A stretch of 42,462 bases of DNA from Hyphomicrobiales bacterium (GTDB lineage Bacteria > Pseudomonadota > Alphaproteobacteria > Rhizobiales > Methyloligellaceae). Position numbers and translations under genes: made by a program. Location: positions 1-42,462 of the forward strand of contig JANQLP010000239.1 of the NCBI GenBank assembly GCA_028280515.1, written 5' to 3'. This document shows, piece after piece, positions 8,728 to 18,612 of the stretch (its first letter is position 1; every line of letters begins with the position of its first letter). Under the pieces are notes generated by a model. It ran no database searches. It was not told where the DNA came from and was given only the letters and a program-made list of their open reading frames with translations.

Positions 8728-10896
8728 TCACCTGTTCTTGTCCTTTGCCCAGGGCAGGCTGGGGTCGGGCTTGAAGGTGCTTGGCGGCGAGAACAGAGCC
8801 GGGGCCGACTGCCTGGTCCCGCGGCGCTTGGAGGTGGTGTTGGCCGCAAGCGTCACTTCGCGCTCCCACAGGACCTGTGTGCCTGCGATGACCGCGCGTC
8901 CGACCTCACCCGGCGTCATGCCGAAGTCGAAGCCGACATCCTGTATGGCGGTGATCAGGTTGATCGGCACGGCCTGTGCCTTGAGCTTGATCGTCGCCTT
9001 GTAGGGTCCCTTGCCGGTCAGCTGGTTCGCTTCGACCTTGTACTTGGCCCAGCGCTCGCCATTGGGCTCGATGCCCTTTTTGTGGTTGCGCTCGGTGGCG
9101 GGCTCGCCGGTGAACACCAGCGAGGTGGTCGACGGCAGGACCCGCGGCAGCGCGAAGGTCGGGAACGGGATCGGGATCACGTGCTCGATCTCGCCGCCAC
9201 GGCCGTTCTGGGTGACGAAGATCGACTGCAGGCTGAAGAGATACGGGTCGAGTTTGACCTTGCCCGCATGCACGTAGGAGGAGTGTCCGTCGCGGACATC
9301 GCCGTTTGGATCCCGGTCGCCCGAGCGGAAGACCGTGTTCCCATCACGATCCTTGACCGTCACGTCGAGCCACACAAGCCGCTCGCCGGTAAATCCGGTC
9401 GGGACGTTGTGGCCGTCCGTGCCGTTGCGGACCCGCACGCGGAAGGCGAGCCCGTTTTCATCCGCGCGATCAATGAGCACGTCGCTGAGAACGAACCCGT
9501 TCTTGAGAACCTCCAGACGCTTGCGCTTGGCATATTCGAGAAGCTCGAACTGCTCGTTGAGGATCTCGCGGGCGTCGTAGCGATCGTCGATGGACTCCCA
9601 GGCCTTCGGGAACTTGTAGTTGGCCGATACTTTCGACTCGAAGGCGTCGGTCCCCCAGCCCTCTTCATGCTTGAACTGCAGCCATTCACGCATGGTCTTG
9701 AAGGCGGCGGCCTTCTGATTGTGAGGAAAGATGCCCGGGTGAATGACCGGATAATCGGGGCCCGAGAACAGATGGTTGGTGATCTTCCGCGTCTTGGTCG
9801 GAACATCGCCGACAACCGCGGCAGGGCCCTGCTCGTATCCGGAAACTTTGCCCTGGATCTTGCCCATATGGCAGTCCTGACAGGTCTCGCCCCTCTTGGC
9901 CGCAGGCGACACCCGGTATTCGCTGAACGCTTCCTCGAGCCGGAACCCGTTGAACAGGGTCACGTCATGGCAGCTTCCGCAGAAGGTCGACGATTTGATC
10001 GGGTCGAATACCTTCGCTTCGTTGTGAATCTTGCGGCCCGGCTCCTTGGGATCCGTGACGACGCGGAATTTCTCCGGTTGCTCCAGGGTTTCCTTGACGC
10101 CGGCATTGCCTTCCGGTCCGAATACCGGTTCGGTCAGACCGCCCTCGACCAGGGCCAACCGTCCGCTGACCTTGTTGTAGTTCTTGTTGATGCGGTGGCA
10201 GACGACACAGGTGATGCCTTCGCGCGACGTCGGATGACGGTCGAGGTTTGACTCAAACGTGCTTTCGCCCAGGTTGGCGCCGACCGGATTGTGGCAGCGC
10301 AGGCAGAAGTCGCCGTTCGAACCGTTGCTGAGCTGGTTGATCTTGTTGTTGAGCGACAGATAGATCGGGCTGAGCTGCGCATAGGCGTGCTGGGAAACCG
10401 ACCATTCCTTGTAGTGCTTGGGATGGCAGATGCCGCACGTCGCCGCGGCCGGGTAACGGTCTTCCACAAACAGCGCCAGATGCTGCTCGTCGGCGGATGC
10501 CGGTTTCTCGCCGTCCGTACCCTCGGTCTTTTTCGGCGGAGTCGACTGTTTGTATTGTGGCGTGGGCTTTTTCTTGCGGCTTTCGCTTCCCTCCGGCCCC
10601 AGCGCCCGGTCCGCTTCACGCAGCAGATCATCGGTCTGGCCGGGTTGAACGAGTGCGGTTGCCTGCGCCAGCCGGATCGGCTTTTCGGTCTTTTTGGTTC
10701 CCGGTGCGGCGAGATACCTCTCGAGCCGTTCGGAAATCCGTTCCGGACTGGTGGCCAGCGGGAAGTGATCGGCAGGGGCGGTCGGGTCTATCCCGGCCTT
10801 CGCGCCGAATGGCCGTTCAAGTATTCCGTCATGTGCCAGTCCGGCGCCGACGACGAGAACAAAAGTGACAATCAGAGTACGGATTAACTGTTTCAT
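8728..10896 (-). CDS. Secreted pentaheme cytochrome c with a long haem-free C-terminal region
   Basis: A 722-residue protein. The start is the ATG beginning MKQLIRTL, preceded by GGGGG, which gives a good signal peptide (cleavage near residue 21); the frame extends 49 codons further upstream without support. Residues 25-145 are charged and low in complexity. Five haem sites follow: CGICH 154, CLRCH 198, CVVCH 230, CGSCH 306 and CQDCH 339, in a c554-like arrangement. Residues 360-722 have no haem motif and contain sequence such as HNVPTGFTGERLVWLDV, suggestive of a beta-sandwich domain. I expect a periplasmic or outer-membrane-associated carrier. It is the first gene of the minus-strand set, with the barrel and flavin reductase after it. 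No lipobox is seen, so surface exposure would have to rely on the neighbouring barrel. Confidence 0.87.
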   Translation of the reverse strand: MKQLIRTLIVTFVLVVGAGLAHDGILERPFGAKAGIDPTAPADHFPLATSPERISERLERYLAAPGTKKTEKPIRLAQATALVQPGQTDDLLREADRALGPEGSESRKKKPTPQYKQSTPPKKTEGTDGEKPASADEQHLALFVEDRYPAAATCGICHPKHYKEWSVSQHAYAQLSPIYLSLNNKINQLSNGSNGDFCLRCHNPVGANLGESTFESNLDRHPTSREGITCVVCHRINKNYNKVSGRLALVEGGLTEPVFGPEGNAGVKETLEQPEKFRVVTDPKEPGRKIHNEAKVFDPIKSSTFCGSCHDVTLFNGFRLEEAFSEYRVSPAAKRGETCQDCHMGKIQGKVSGYEQGPAAVVGDVPTKTRKITNHLFSGPDYPVIHPGIFPHNQKAAAFKTMREWLQFKHEEGWGTDAFESKVSANYKFPKAWESIDDRYDAREILNEQFELLEYAKRKRLEVLKNGFVLSDVLIDRADENGLAFRVRVRNGTDGHNVPTGFTGERLVWLDVTVKDRDGNTVFRSGDRDPNGDVRDGHSSYVHAGKVKLDPYLFSLQSIFVTQNGRGGEIEHVIPIPFPTFALPRVLPSTTSLVFTGEPATERNHKKGIEPNGERWAKYKVEANQLTGKGPYKATIKLKAQAVPINLITAIQDVGFDFGMTPGEVGRAVIAGTQVLWEREVTLAANTTSKRRGTRQSAPALFSPPSTFKPDPSLPWAKDKNR

Positions 10897-11026
10897 GTTG
10901 GCCCCCGTGTCGGTCTTTGGGACGGAAATCTCACGCGTCCGGTGTTGAGTGAAGCTGAATGCCTGATCCGGCCAGGCGGCAGGCAAAGCGGCTCCGGCCC
11001 GCGGGAAGCGGGTGCTTCGCGCGGTG

Positions 11027-11047
11027 TGACTTGACGGCATCAAGTCA
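11027..11047. promoter_or_regulatory. Perfect 8-5-8 inverted repeat, candidate operator of the pentaheme operon
   Basis: TGACTTGA, spacer CGGCA, TCAAGTCA. The centre lies about 140 bp upstream of the pentaheme start and about 650 bp from rplU, so it more likely serves the cytochrome operon. The TTGA/TCAA half sites recall FNR/FixK boxes, but the spacing between them is five rather than six. The cognate regulator is unknown. Confidence 0.4.
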
Positions 11048-11510
11048 AAGTGTGAACGGTCTGCGGCCGGTCCGAGCCAGCGATTTCAGATGATGTCCGG
11101 AAAGCGTGCTGTGGTAGCGGAACGGCCGATCAGATGGTCAGGCATGACGGCGCAGAACGGTCTTGTGGTCCTGCGGTCATAAGCCAGATGCAGTCGGGTC
11201 GCTCCGAAAACTCGGAATTTTAAGATGATTACGCGGATCGATGGTGACCATTTTTTCCCTCATAGACACTCATAGAAAAGTGTCGTCACTCAATCGGTCC
11301 TGCACCTCCGTAGTCTGCACGTTAAGAAATTTAACCATAAGTCGTGACGGAAATTGGGCTTGCAGCTGTCGCAAATGCGGTGATTTTGTGCAACCGGAAC
11401 GGGCAGGGAGACGTCCGGTTACCTTGGGTGTGAACGGGCCGTTTCCGCCATCTCAAGCCGGCGCCGGACCCGGGCCTTGAAACACGGTTTCCTTGAGCCA
11501 CAACTGTAAA

Positions 11511-11538
11511 TTGACTTGGCGGTCCGGATACGTATAGT
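11511..11538 (+). promoter_or_regulatory. Probable housekeeping-sigma promoter for rplU-rpmA
   Basis: TTGACT at 11511-11516 and TATAGT at 11533-11538 are separated by 16 bp. Each differs from consensus at one position. Transcription would start near 11545, giving a leader of about 140 nt before rplU. Confidence 0.6.
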
Positions 11539-11544
11539 GCGCCG

Positions 11545-11683
11545 TCGAAACGCGCAGGTTTCATGATTTGCGCGGGTTCAAGTCGCTGCCCGGGGCAGGC
11601 CGTCGGGAACGGCCCTCGAAGACGAGCAAGACCGCGACGAGGAGCGCGGCGCCGCAGGGCGCGGATCAAGAAGGACGAACGAC
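11545..11683 (+). promoter_or_regulatory. Structured 5' leader of rplU
   Basis: About 140 nt of GC-rich leader with several short hairpins: GGCCGT/ACGGCC at 11598-11614, GCGCC/GGCGC at 11649-11662 just before the ribosome binding site, and TGCC/GGCA around 11587-11597. Ribosomal protein operons are often autoregulated through such leaders, but no known L21 leader motif is recognised here, so regulation is inference. Confidence 0.3.
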
Positions 11684-12262
11684 ATGTACGCAGTTATCCG
11701 CACCGGCGGAAAGCAATACCGCGTTGCGCCGGACGACGTCATCGAGGTCGAGAAGGTCTCGGGCGACGCGGGCGAGATCATCCAATTCAGCGAAGTGTTG
11801 ATGCTTGGCGGCGAAGGTGCTCCGCAGGTGGGTACACCGGCGATCGATGGCGCCAGCGTGGCCGCGCAGGTTGTCGAGCAGAAGCGCGGCGACAAGATCA
11901 TCGTCTTCAAGAAGAAGCGGCGCAAGAACTACCGCCGCAAGAAGGGACATCGTCAGCATCTGACGGCTGTCCGTATCACCGAGATTCTGACCGGCGGCAA
12001 GAAGCCTTCAAAGGCGGCCGCAAAGCCGGCGCCTGCGAAGAAGGCGCCCGCGAAGAAGGCCGACGAGGCCAAGCCGGCTGAGAAAAAGGCCGCTGCCGAG
12101 AAGGCGGAGCCGAAGCCGGCCGCCAAGAAGACGGAGGCCAAACCGGCGGCCAAGGCCAAGGCGCCGGCAAAGAAAGCCGCGCCGAAGGCCGCTGCGGCGA
12201 AGAAACCCGCCGCAAAGAAACCGGCGGCGAAAAAGCCGGCAGCGAAATCAAAGGAAGACTAA
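11684..12262 (+). CDS. rplU: 50S ribosomal protein L21 with long Lys/Ala/Pro tail
   Basis: Residues 1-103 are a complete L21 ([14 protein letters not shown] start, [16 protein letters not shown] rRNA-binding stretch), a structural protein of the large subunit. The protein is 192 residues against about 103 for the family. The additional 89 residues are low-complexity repeats of Lys, Ala and Pro, resembling histone-H1-like tails. Similar though often shorter tails occur on some alphaproteobacterial L21 proteins. AAGGA stands nine bases before the ATG. rpmA follows 44 bp later in the usual L21-L27 pair. Confidence 0.96.
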   Translation: MYAVIRTGGKQYRVAPDDVIEVEKVSGDAGEIIQFSEVLMLGGEGAPQVGTPAIDGASVAAQVVEQKRGDKIIVFKKKRRKNYRRKKGHRQHLTAVRITEILTGGKKPSKAAAKPAPAKKAPAKKADEAKPAEKKAAAEKAEPKPAAKKTEAKPAAKAKAPAKKAAPKAAAAKKPAAKKPAAKKPAAKSKED

Positions 12263-12306
12263 CCGCTCGCACTCGTGTATGAGGTTGCGGCAAGAGGATT
12301 TGAATC

Positions 12307-12570
12307 ATGGCTCACAAAAAAGCAGGCGGATCATCGCGCAACGGACGCGACTCGGCCGGACGGCGTCTCGGCGTCAAGAAATTCGGCGGTGAGCGCGTGA
12401 TCCCCGGAAACATCATCGTGCGTCAGCGCGGGACCAAGTGGCATCCCGGCGAAGGCGTCGGCATGGGCAAGGACCACACGATTTTCGCGATGCGCGAAGG
12501 GAATGTGAGTTTCCGTACCAGGGCAAAAGGACGCGTTTACGTTTCGGTGGACCCGATGGCCGCAAAGTAG
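12307..12570 (+). CDS. rpmA: 50S ribosomal protein L27
   Basis: An 87-residue, full-length L27 starting [16 protein letters not shown], the conserved flexible N-terminus that reaches the peptidyl transferase centre. There is no Firmicute-type cleavable N-terminal extension. AAGAGG precedes the ATG. It is cotranscribed with rplU and followed by a strong terminator. Confidence 0.97.
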   Translation: MAHKKAGGSSRNGRDSAGRRLGVKKFGGERVIPGNIIVRQRGTKWHPGEGVGMGKDHTIFAMREGNVSFRTRAKGRVYVSVDPMAAK

Positions 12571-12631
12571 CGGCGGGTTGCAAAGGGATCCGCCGGCGCT
12601 TCGTCGAACCGGGGATCTTGAAGGTCAAATG

Positions 12632-12667
12632 AAGGGGAGATGGAGCGCCATCTCCCCTTTTTCTTTT
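12632..12667 (+). terminator. Rho-independent terminator after rpmA
   Basis: A perfect 12-bp stem (AAGGGGAGATGG at 12632-12643, loop AGCG, CCATCTCCCCTT at 12648-12659) followed by TTTCTTTT. It lies 61 bp after the rpmA stop and 16 bp before the acetyltransferase start, so it should separate rplU-rpmA from the downstream genes or let through only part of the transcription. Confidence 0.85.
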
Positions 12668-12682
12668 GACCGGAGAGGACCG

Positions 12683-13282
12683 ATGGATGAGGACGACGAC
12701 GATTTCGGAGAACTTGAACGGGGGATGCCGGCAGACGGCGGGTGTCTCCTGACGACGGGCCGGCTGATCTTGCGGCCGCCGCGTGCCGAAGATGCCGATG
12801 CTCTGGCCGGTATTGCCAATAACCGCAAGATTGCCGAGCAGACGCGCCGCATGCCGTATCCGTACCGCATGGAGGATGCGCGCAGGTGGATCGATACGTT
12901 GTCTCGCTCCGGGGAGCGCTCCTTTCTGATCACGACAAGGCACGACTCAGCGCTGGTCGGCGCGTGCGGGTTCGGGGTCGGCGACACCGGTGAGCTCGAG
13001 ATCGGCTACTGGATCGGTGAGCCGTTCTGGGGCAGGGGCTATGCGACGGAATCCGCCCGTGCGGTCATCGACTACGCGTTCGCCAACACGAACGCCACGT
13101 GTCTCAACAGCCGCTGCCGTGTCGTCAACGAAGCCTCGCGCCGCGTGCTCGTGAAGTGCGGCTTCCAGCTCGTCGGCACCGGCATGAGCATGGGGCGCTC
13201 ATACGGCGGGCCGGTGCCGGTTGACGAATTCGTTCTGGAACGCTCGGTCTGGGAAAGCCTGAAGGAGTGGGGCGCGGCATAG
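12683..13282 (+). CDS. GNAT family N-acetyltransferase (RimJ/RimL type)
   Basis: A 199-residue protein. After an acidic N-terminus (MDEDDDDF), residues 24-185 form an acetyltransferase fold: the LTTGRLILRPP beta strand, the IGYWIGEPFWGRGYATE acetyl-CoA-binding segment with its GRGYA loop, and NEASRRVLVKCGF near 145-160. The substrate is probably a protein N-terminus or small amine, but is not predictable. The ATG at 12683, preceded by GGAGAGG, was chosen because the longer frame runs back through the rpmA terminator. The gene sits between rpmA and obgE, as in many Hyphomicrobiales. Confidence 0.9.
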   Translation: MDEDDDDFGELERGMPADGGCLLTTGRLILRPPRAEDADALAGIANNRKIAEQTRRMPYPYRMEDARRWIDTLSRSGERSFLITTRHDSALVGACGFGVGDTGELEIGYWIGEPFWGRGYATESARAVIDYAFANTNATCLNSRCRVVNEASRRVLVKCGFQLVGTGMSMGRSYGGPVPVDEFVLERSVWESLKEWGAA

Positions 13283-13298
13283 CCCGCCCTTCACCAAA

Positions 13299-13320
13299 CC
13301 GCGCAACGCGGGTTGCGCGG
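13299..13320 (+). terminator. GC-rich hairpin between acetyltransferase gene and obgE
   Basis: A perfect 8-bp stem, CCGCGCAA and TTGCGCGG, with a 6-nt loop, 16 bp after the acetyltransferase stop. There is no T-run after it, so intrinsic termination would be weak; it may instead stabilise the mRNA end. Confidence 0.3.
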
Positions 13321-13362
13321 CTGGCCCTGCGCCGATAGACCCGCAGCTATGCGAATGTGTGA

Positions 13363-15560
<2,198 letters not shown>

Positions 15561-15564
15561 GACA

Positions 15565-16857
15565 ATGGACGCAGCCCTCAAGGAACCGGCCGCCGGCGAC
15601 GTGACAAGCGTCATGGCCGATATCGGCGCGCGCGCGAAGCGCGCGGCACAGATGCTGGCCAACGCAACGCCTGAGGCGAAGACCAAGGCCCTTAACGCGA
15701 TGGCCGTCGCCATTCGTGCGCATGAGCAGGACATCCTGTCGGCAAACGCGCAAGACATGGCCGAGGCGGAGGGCAAACGCCGCCCGTCCGCTTTCCTCGA
15801 CCGGCTGAAACTGACGCCGGAGCGGATCGAGGGCATGGCCAGGGGCGTGGAGGAGATTGCCGCACTCGACGATCCGGTCGGTGACGTCATCGCCTCATGG
15901 GAGCGGCCGAACGGGCTCAGGATCGAGCGCGTCCGCACGCCGCTCGGCGTCATCGGCATCATCTATGAAAGCCGCCCCAACGTGACGGCGGATGCGGGTG
16001 CGCTTTGTCTCAAGTCCGGAAACGCGGTGATCCTGCGTGGTGGATCGGAGAGCAAACACTCGGCGCGCGCCATTCATGCCTGTCTCGCGCAAGGCCTGAG
16101 AGCTGCTGGACTTCCGGAGGATGCGATCCAGATCGTGCCGACCGCCGATCGCGCCGCCGTCGGAGAATTGCTCACGGGCCTGAACGGTACGGTCGATGTG
16201 ATCGTGCCGCGTGGCGGCAAGAGCCTTGTCGGCCGCGTGCAGACGGAGGCGCGCGTTCCGGTGTTTGCGCATCTGGAAGGCATCTGTCACCTCTACGTCC
16301 ATGCGCCGGCGGACCTCGAAATGGCTAGGGAAATCGTCGTGAACGCGAAAATGCGCCGTACCGGCATTTGCGGCGCGGCGGAGTGTTTGCTGGTCGACCG
16401 TGCCTGCGCCGATACGCATCTCAAGCCGCTCGTCGAAGCCCTGATCGACGCGGGATGCGAAGTGCGCGGAGATACCGAGACCCAAAAGGCCGATACGCGC
16501 GTGGTCGCGGCGGACGCAGACGACTGGGGTAAGGAATTTCTCGATGCCGTCATCGCCGTTCAGGTGGTCGACGGGCTGGACGCGGCCCTTGCGCATATCG
16601 CGCAATACGGGTCCTCTCACACCGAGAGCATCATCACCGACGACGAGGCCGCAGCCGCGGAGTTCCTGGCCCGGGTCAACTCGGCCATCGTTCTGCACAA
16701 TGCCTCGACCCAGTTCGCGGACGGCGGCGAGTTCGGCATGGGCGCGGAAATCGGCATTGCCACGGGCAAGATGCACGCGCGCGGACCGGTGGGCGTCGAA
16801 CAGCTCACCAGTTTCAAATATGTGGTTCGCGGGACGGGCCAGACGCGCGGTGGGTAG
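15565..16857 (+). CDS. proA: Glutamate-5-semialdehyde dehydrogenase (gamma-glutamyl phosphate reductase)
   Basis: A 430-residue cytosolic enzyme reducing gamma-glutamyl phosphate with NADPH, the second step of proline synthesis. The start chosen is the ATG (MDAALKEP) with TAGGA just upstream, four bases after proB. The frame stays open further upstream but inside proB. Family landmarks are [17 protein letters not shown] (about 130), the LRGGSES segment, and [11 protein letters not shown] with the catalytic Cys near residue 270. The length fits the family's usual 415-430. Its end overlaps the likely GTG start of nadD. Confidence 0.97.
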   Translation: MDAALKEPAAGDVTSVMADIGARAKRAAQMLANATPEAKTKALNAMAVAIRAHEQDILSANAQDMAEAEGKRRPSAFLDRLKLTPERIEGMARGVEEIAALDDPVGDVIASWERPNGLRIERVRTPLGVIGIIYESRPNVTADAGALCLKSGNAVILRGGSESKHSARAIHACLAQGLRAAGLPEDAIQIVPTADRAAVGELLTGLNGTVDVIVPRGGKSLVGRVQTEARVPVFAHLEGICHLYVHAPADLEMAREIVVNAKMRRTGICGAAECLLVDRACADTHLKPLVEALIDAGCEVRGDTETQKADTRVVAADADDWGKEFLDAVIAVQVVDGLDAALAHIAQYGSSHTESIITDDEAAAAEFLARVNSAIVLHNASTQFADGGEFGMGAEIGIATGKMHARGPVGVEQLTSFKYVVRGTGQTRGG

Positions 16858-17485
16858 CAACACCGCCGTTCTTCCCCGTTGGGCGCTGCGACCGCCTCCG
16901 GCCTATCCGAACATGTCGGTCGGCCTGCTCGGCGGCACGTTCGACCCGCCGCATGCCGGTCACGTCCATGTCTCGGAGTTGGCACTGAACCGTCTCGGGC
17001 TCGACCGGCTGTGGTGGATGGTGACGCCGGGCAACCCGCTCAAGCAGCGCGCCGACATGGCGTCCTTTATCGACCGGCTGAACGCGGCGCGCGCGCTCGT
17101 GCGTCATCCGCGCATTGACATTACCGGGTTCGAAGCCGCGACCGGAAGCGCCTACACCGCGGACACAATTGCATTTCTGCGGCGCCGCTACCCGGGCACG
17201 CGCTTCGTCTGGATCATGGGTGCGGACAATCTTGCCTCGTTTCATCTTTGGGATCGAAGCGACGACATCATGAGGCGTGTGCCGGTCGCGATCATCGACC
17301 GGCCAGGATATCGCCTCGCGGCATGGGCGAGCCGGACGTCGATTCGCTTTGCCGACGCCTATGTGGAGGAAACCGATGCCCCTGGGCTCAAATCCATCAG
17401 ACCACCCGCGTGGACGTTCCTCACGGTACCGCTTTCATCCCTGTCGTCGACGGCCCTGCGCGGTTCCATGGTTAATGCAGCGTGA
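16850..17485 (+). CDS. nadD: Nicotinate-nucleotide adenylyltransferase
   Basis: About 211 residues. It adenylates nicotinate mononucleotide in NAD synthesis. Motifs are [11 protein letters not shown] (nucleotidyltransferase HxGH), [23 protein letters not shown] and the C-terminal SSTALRGS. The start is uncertain. The GTG at 16850, overlapping the proA stop by eight bases, gives a short leader before MSVGLLGG, as in many related alphaproteobacterial NadD proteins. The ATG at 16913 would start right at the fold, but neither has a clear ribosome binding site. Its place after obgE-proB-proA and before rsfS-rlmH is conserved. Confidence 0.93.
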   Translation: MGSNTAVLPRWALRPPPAYPNMSVGLLGGTFDPPHAGHVHVSELALNRLGLDRLWWMVTPGNPLKQRADMASFIDRLNAARALVRHPRIDITGFEAATGSAYTADTIAFLRRRYPGTRFVWIMGADNLASFHLWDRSDDIMRRVPVAIIDRPGYRLAAWASRTSIRFADAYVEETDAPGLKSIRPPAWTFLTVPLSSLSSTALRGSMVNAA

Positions 17486-17501
17486 ACGCTGAGGTATTGA
17501 T

Positions 17502-17512
17502 ATTGTCACAAT
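17502..17512. promoter_or_regulatory. 11-bp palindrome upstream of rsfS
   Basis: ATTGT-C-ACAAT, a perfect odd palindrome 110 bp before the rsfS start, in the 136-bp gap after nadD. TTGATA at 17497-17502 overlaps it and could be a -35 element, but no good -10 is seen. It is either an operator or chance. Confidence 0.2.
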
Positions 17513-17621
17513 CTGGGGGCATGCTTGTTGCGTCGCGAGTCCCGAAAGACCGGGCCATGCGACACGCATGAGGTAATGACCATAGCGCACTACTGCACAA
17601 CGGAAGGATATCCACCAAAAC

Positions 17622-18032
17622 ATGGGAACTTCTCGCGAGGGTGCCTCTAAGGGCACGCCTCTCTCCGAGCCTGCTCGGGTTGAGCTCGGTTCGGACTCAG
17701 TATTGGACCTGGTGAACGAGGTCCTTGACGAAGCCAAGGCTCTGGACGTGACGTCCATCGACCTTGCAGGCAAATCCTCCATCGCTGACCACATGGTGAT
17801 TGCTTCGGGGCGGTCCAACCGCCACGTCGGAGCCATTGCGGATCAGGTGATCAAGAAACTCAAGAAGGTGACCAGCTCGGGCGTCCGCGTCGAGGGGCTG
17901 CCGCACTGCGACTGGGTTCTGATCGATACCGGCGATGTCGTTGTTCACATCTTCCGGCCTGAAGTTCGTGAGTTCTACAATCTGGAGAAGATGTGGTCCG
18001 CGGCGCCGCCTGACGAGCGCGTGGCGGTCTAG
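17622..18032 (+). CDS. rsfS: Ribosomal silencing factor RsfS (Iojap)
   Basis: A 136-residue protein that binds L14 on the 50S subunit and blocks joining with 30S under starvation. The conserved fold spans about 28-130: DVTSIDLAGKSSIADHMVIASG, HVGAIADQV, DWVLIDTGDVVVHIFRPEVREFYNLEKMW. The first 25 residues are an additional hydrophilic N-terminus; the ATG at 17622 has GGAAGGA 12-15 bases upstream, so a later start is possible. rlmH follows after 24 bp. Confidence 0.95.
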   Translation: MGTSREGASKGTPLSEPARVELGSDSVLDLVNEVLDEAKALDVTSIDLAGKSSIADHMVIASGRSNRHVGAIADQVIKKLKKVTSSGVRVEGLPHCDWVLIDTGDVVVHIFRPEVREFYNLEKMWSAAPPDERVAV

Positions 18033-18056
18033 CATCGCCGCATCCAGGTCGGGAGT

Positions 18057-18539
18057 ATGCAGCTCATTCTTGCGTCGGTCGGCAAGCTGAAAGCGGGCGC
18101 CGAACGCGAGTTGTATGAGCACTATGCCAAACGCATCGGCGGAATTGGCAAATCGGTGGGGCTGGGGCCGCTCAAAGAGCTCACCGTCAACGAGTCCCGA
18201 AAGGGCAGCGCAAATGCGCGTGCCATGGACGAGGCCCGGATGCTGCTCGCCAGGATACCGGAACCCGCCGCAGTCGTGGCGTTCGACGAAAAGGGCAAAG
18301 GACTGACCAGCGAAGCGTTCGCGCGGTTGCTCGGCGACCTGCGCGACGCCGGAACATCATCCGTTGCGTTGGTGCTGGGCGGGCCCGATGGCCACGGGCC
18401 TGAGATGCGTGACAAGGCGCAGCATACGCTTTCCCTCGGCGCCATAACTCTGCCGCATGGTCTGGCGAGGGTGGTGGTCGCCGAACAGCTGTATCGGGCG
18501 GCGACCATACTGGCCGGCCATCCTTATCATCGAAGCTGA
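18057..18539 (+). CDS. rlmH: 23S rRNA (pseudouridine1915-N3) methyltransferase
   Basis: A 160-residue SPOUT-class methyltransferase that modifies helix 69 of 23S rRNA using S-adenosylmethionine. It shows MQLILASVGKLKAGAE, the FDEKGKGLTSE segment, the trefoil-knot cofactor site VLGGPDGHG and the C-terminal ATILAGHPYHRS, which ends almost exactly as other family members do. It follows rsfS in the usual order. Its stop codon abuts an intergenic repeat. Confidence 0.97.
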   Translation: MQLILASVGKLKAGAERELYEHYAKRIGGIGKSVGLGPLKELTVNESRKGSANARAMDEARMLLARIPEPAAVVAFDEKGKGLTSEAFARLLGDLRDAGTSSVALVLGGPDGHGPEMRDKAQHTLSLGAITLPHGLARVVVAEQLYRAATILAGHPYHRS

Positions 18540-18568
18540 ATTGACTCGGATTTAATCGAAAAGGTTCT
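18538..18568 (+). repeat. Solo copy of an intergenic repeat end
   Basis: Thirty-one bases beginning within the rlmH stop codon match 25 of 31 positions of 23387-23417, the right end of the inverted-repeat element beside atpC. The left partner is absent here, so this is a solo or decayed copy. Confidence 0.55.
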
Positions 18569-18612
18569 ACTCACTTGTGTGGATCCCGCGATGGGCCTAT
18601 GGAGGACTCATG

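Larger units (their letters stand above)
10897..11683. other. 787-bp noncoding region between divergent pentaheme cytochrome and rplU
   Basis: No convincing gene is seen on either strand. Contents are a perfect 21-bp dyad at 11027-11047, a GACACT/AGTGTC inverted repeat at 11265-11284 that includes two CTCATAG direct repeats, an AT-rich stretch around 11220-11340, a promoter for rplU near 11511-11538 and the rplU leader. Both divergent transcription units must start here. Confidence 0.7.

Noticed and set aside
11027-11047. FNR/FixK box (TTGA-N6-TCAA)
   Set aside because: The half sites are right, but the spacing between TTGA and TCAA is five bases, not six. Retained only as an unassigned dyad.
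11322-11338. CtrA box upstream of rplU
   Set aside because: TTAA and TTAACCAT are present, but separated by five bases instead of seven.
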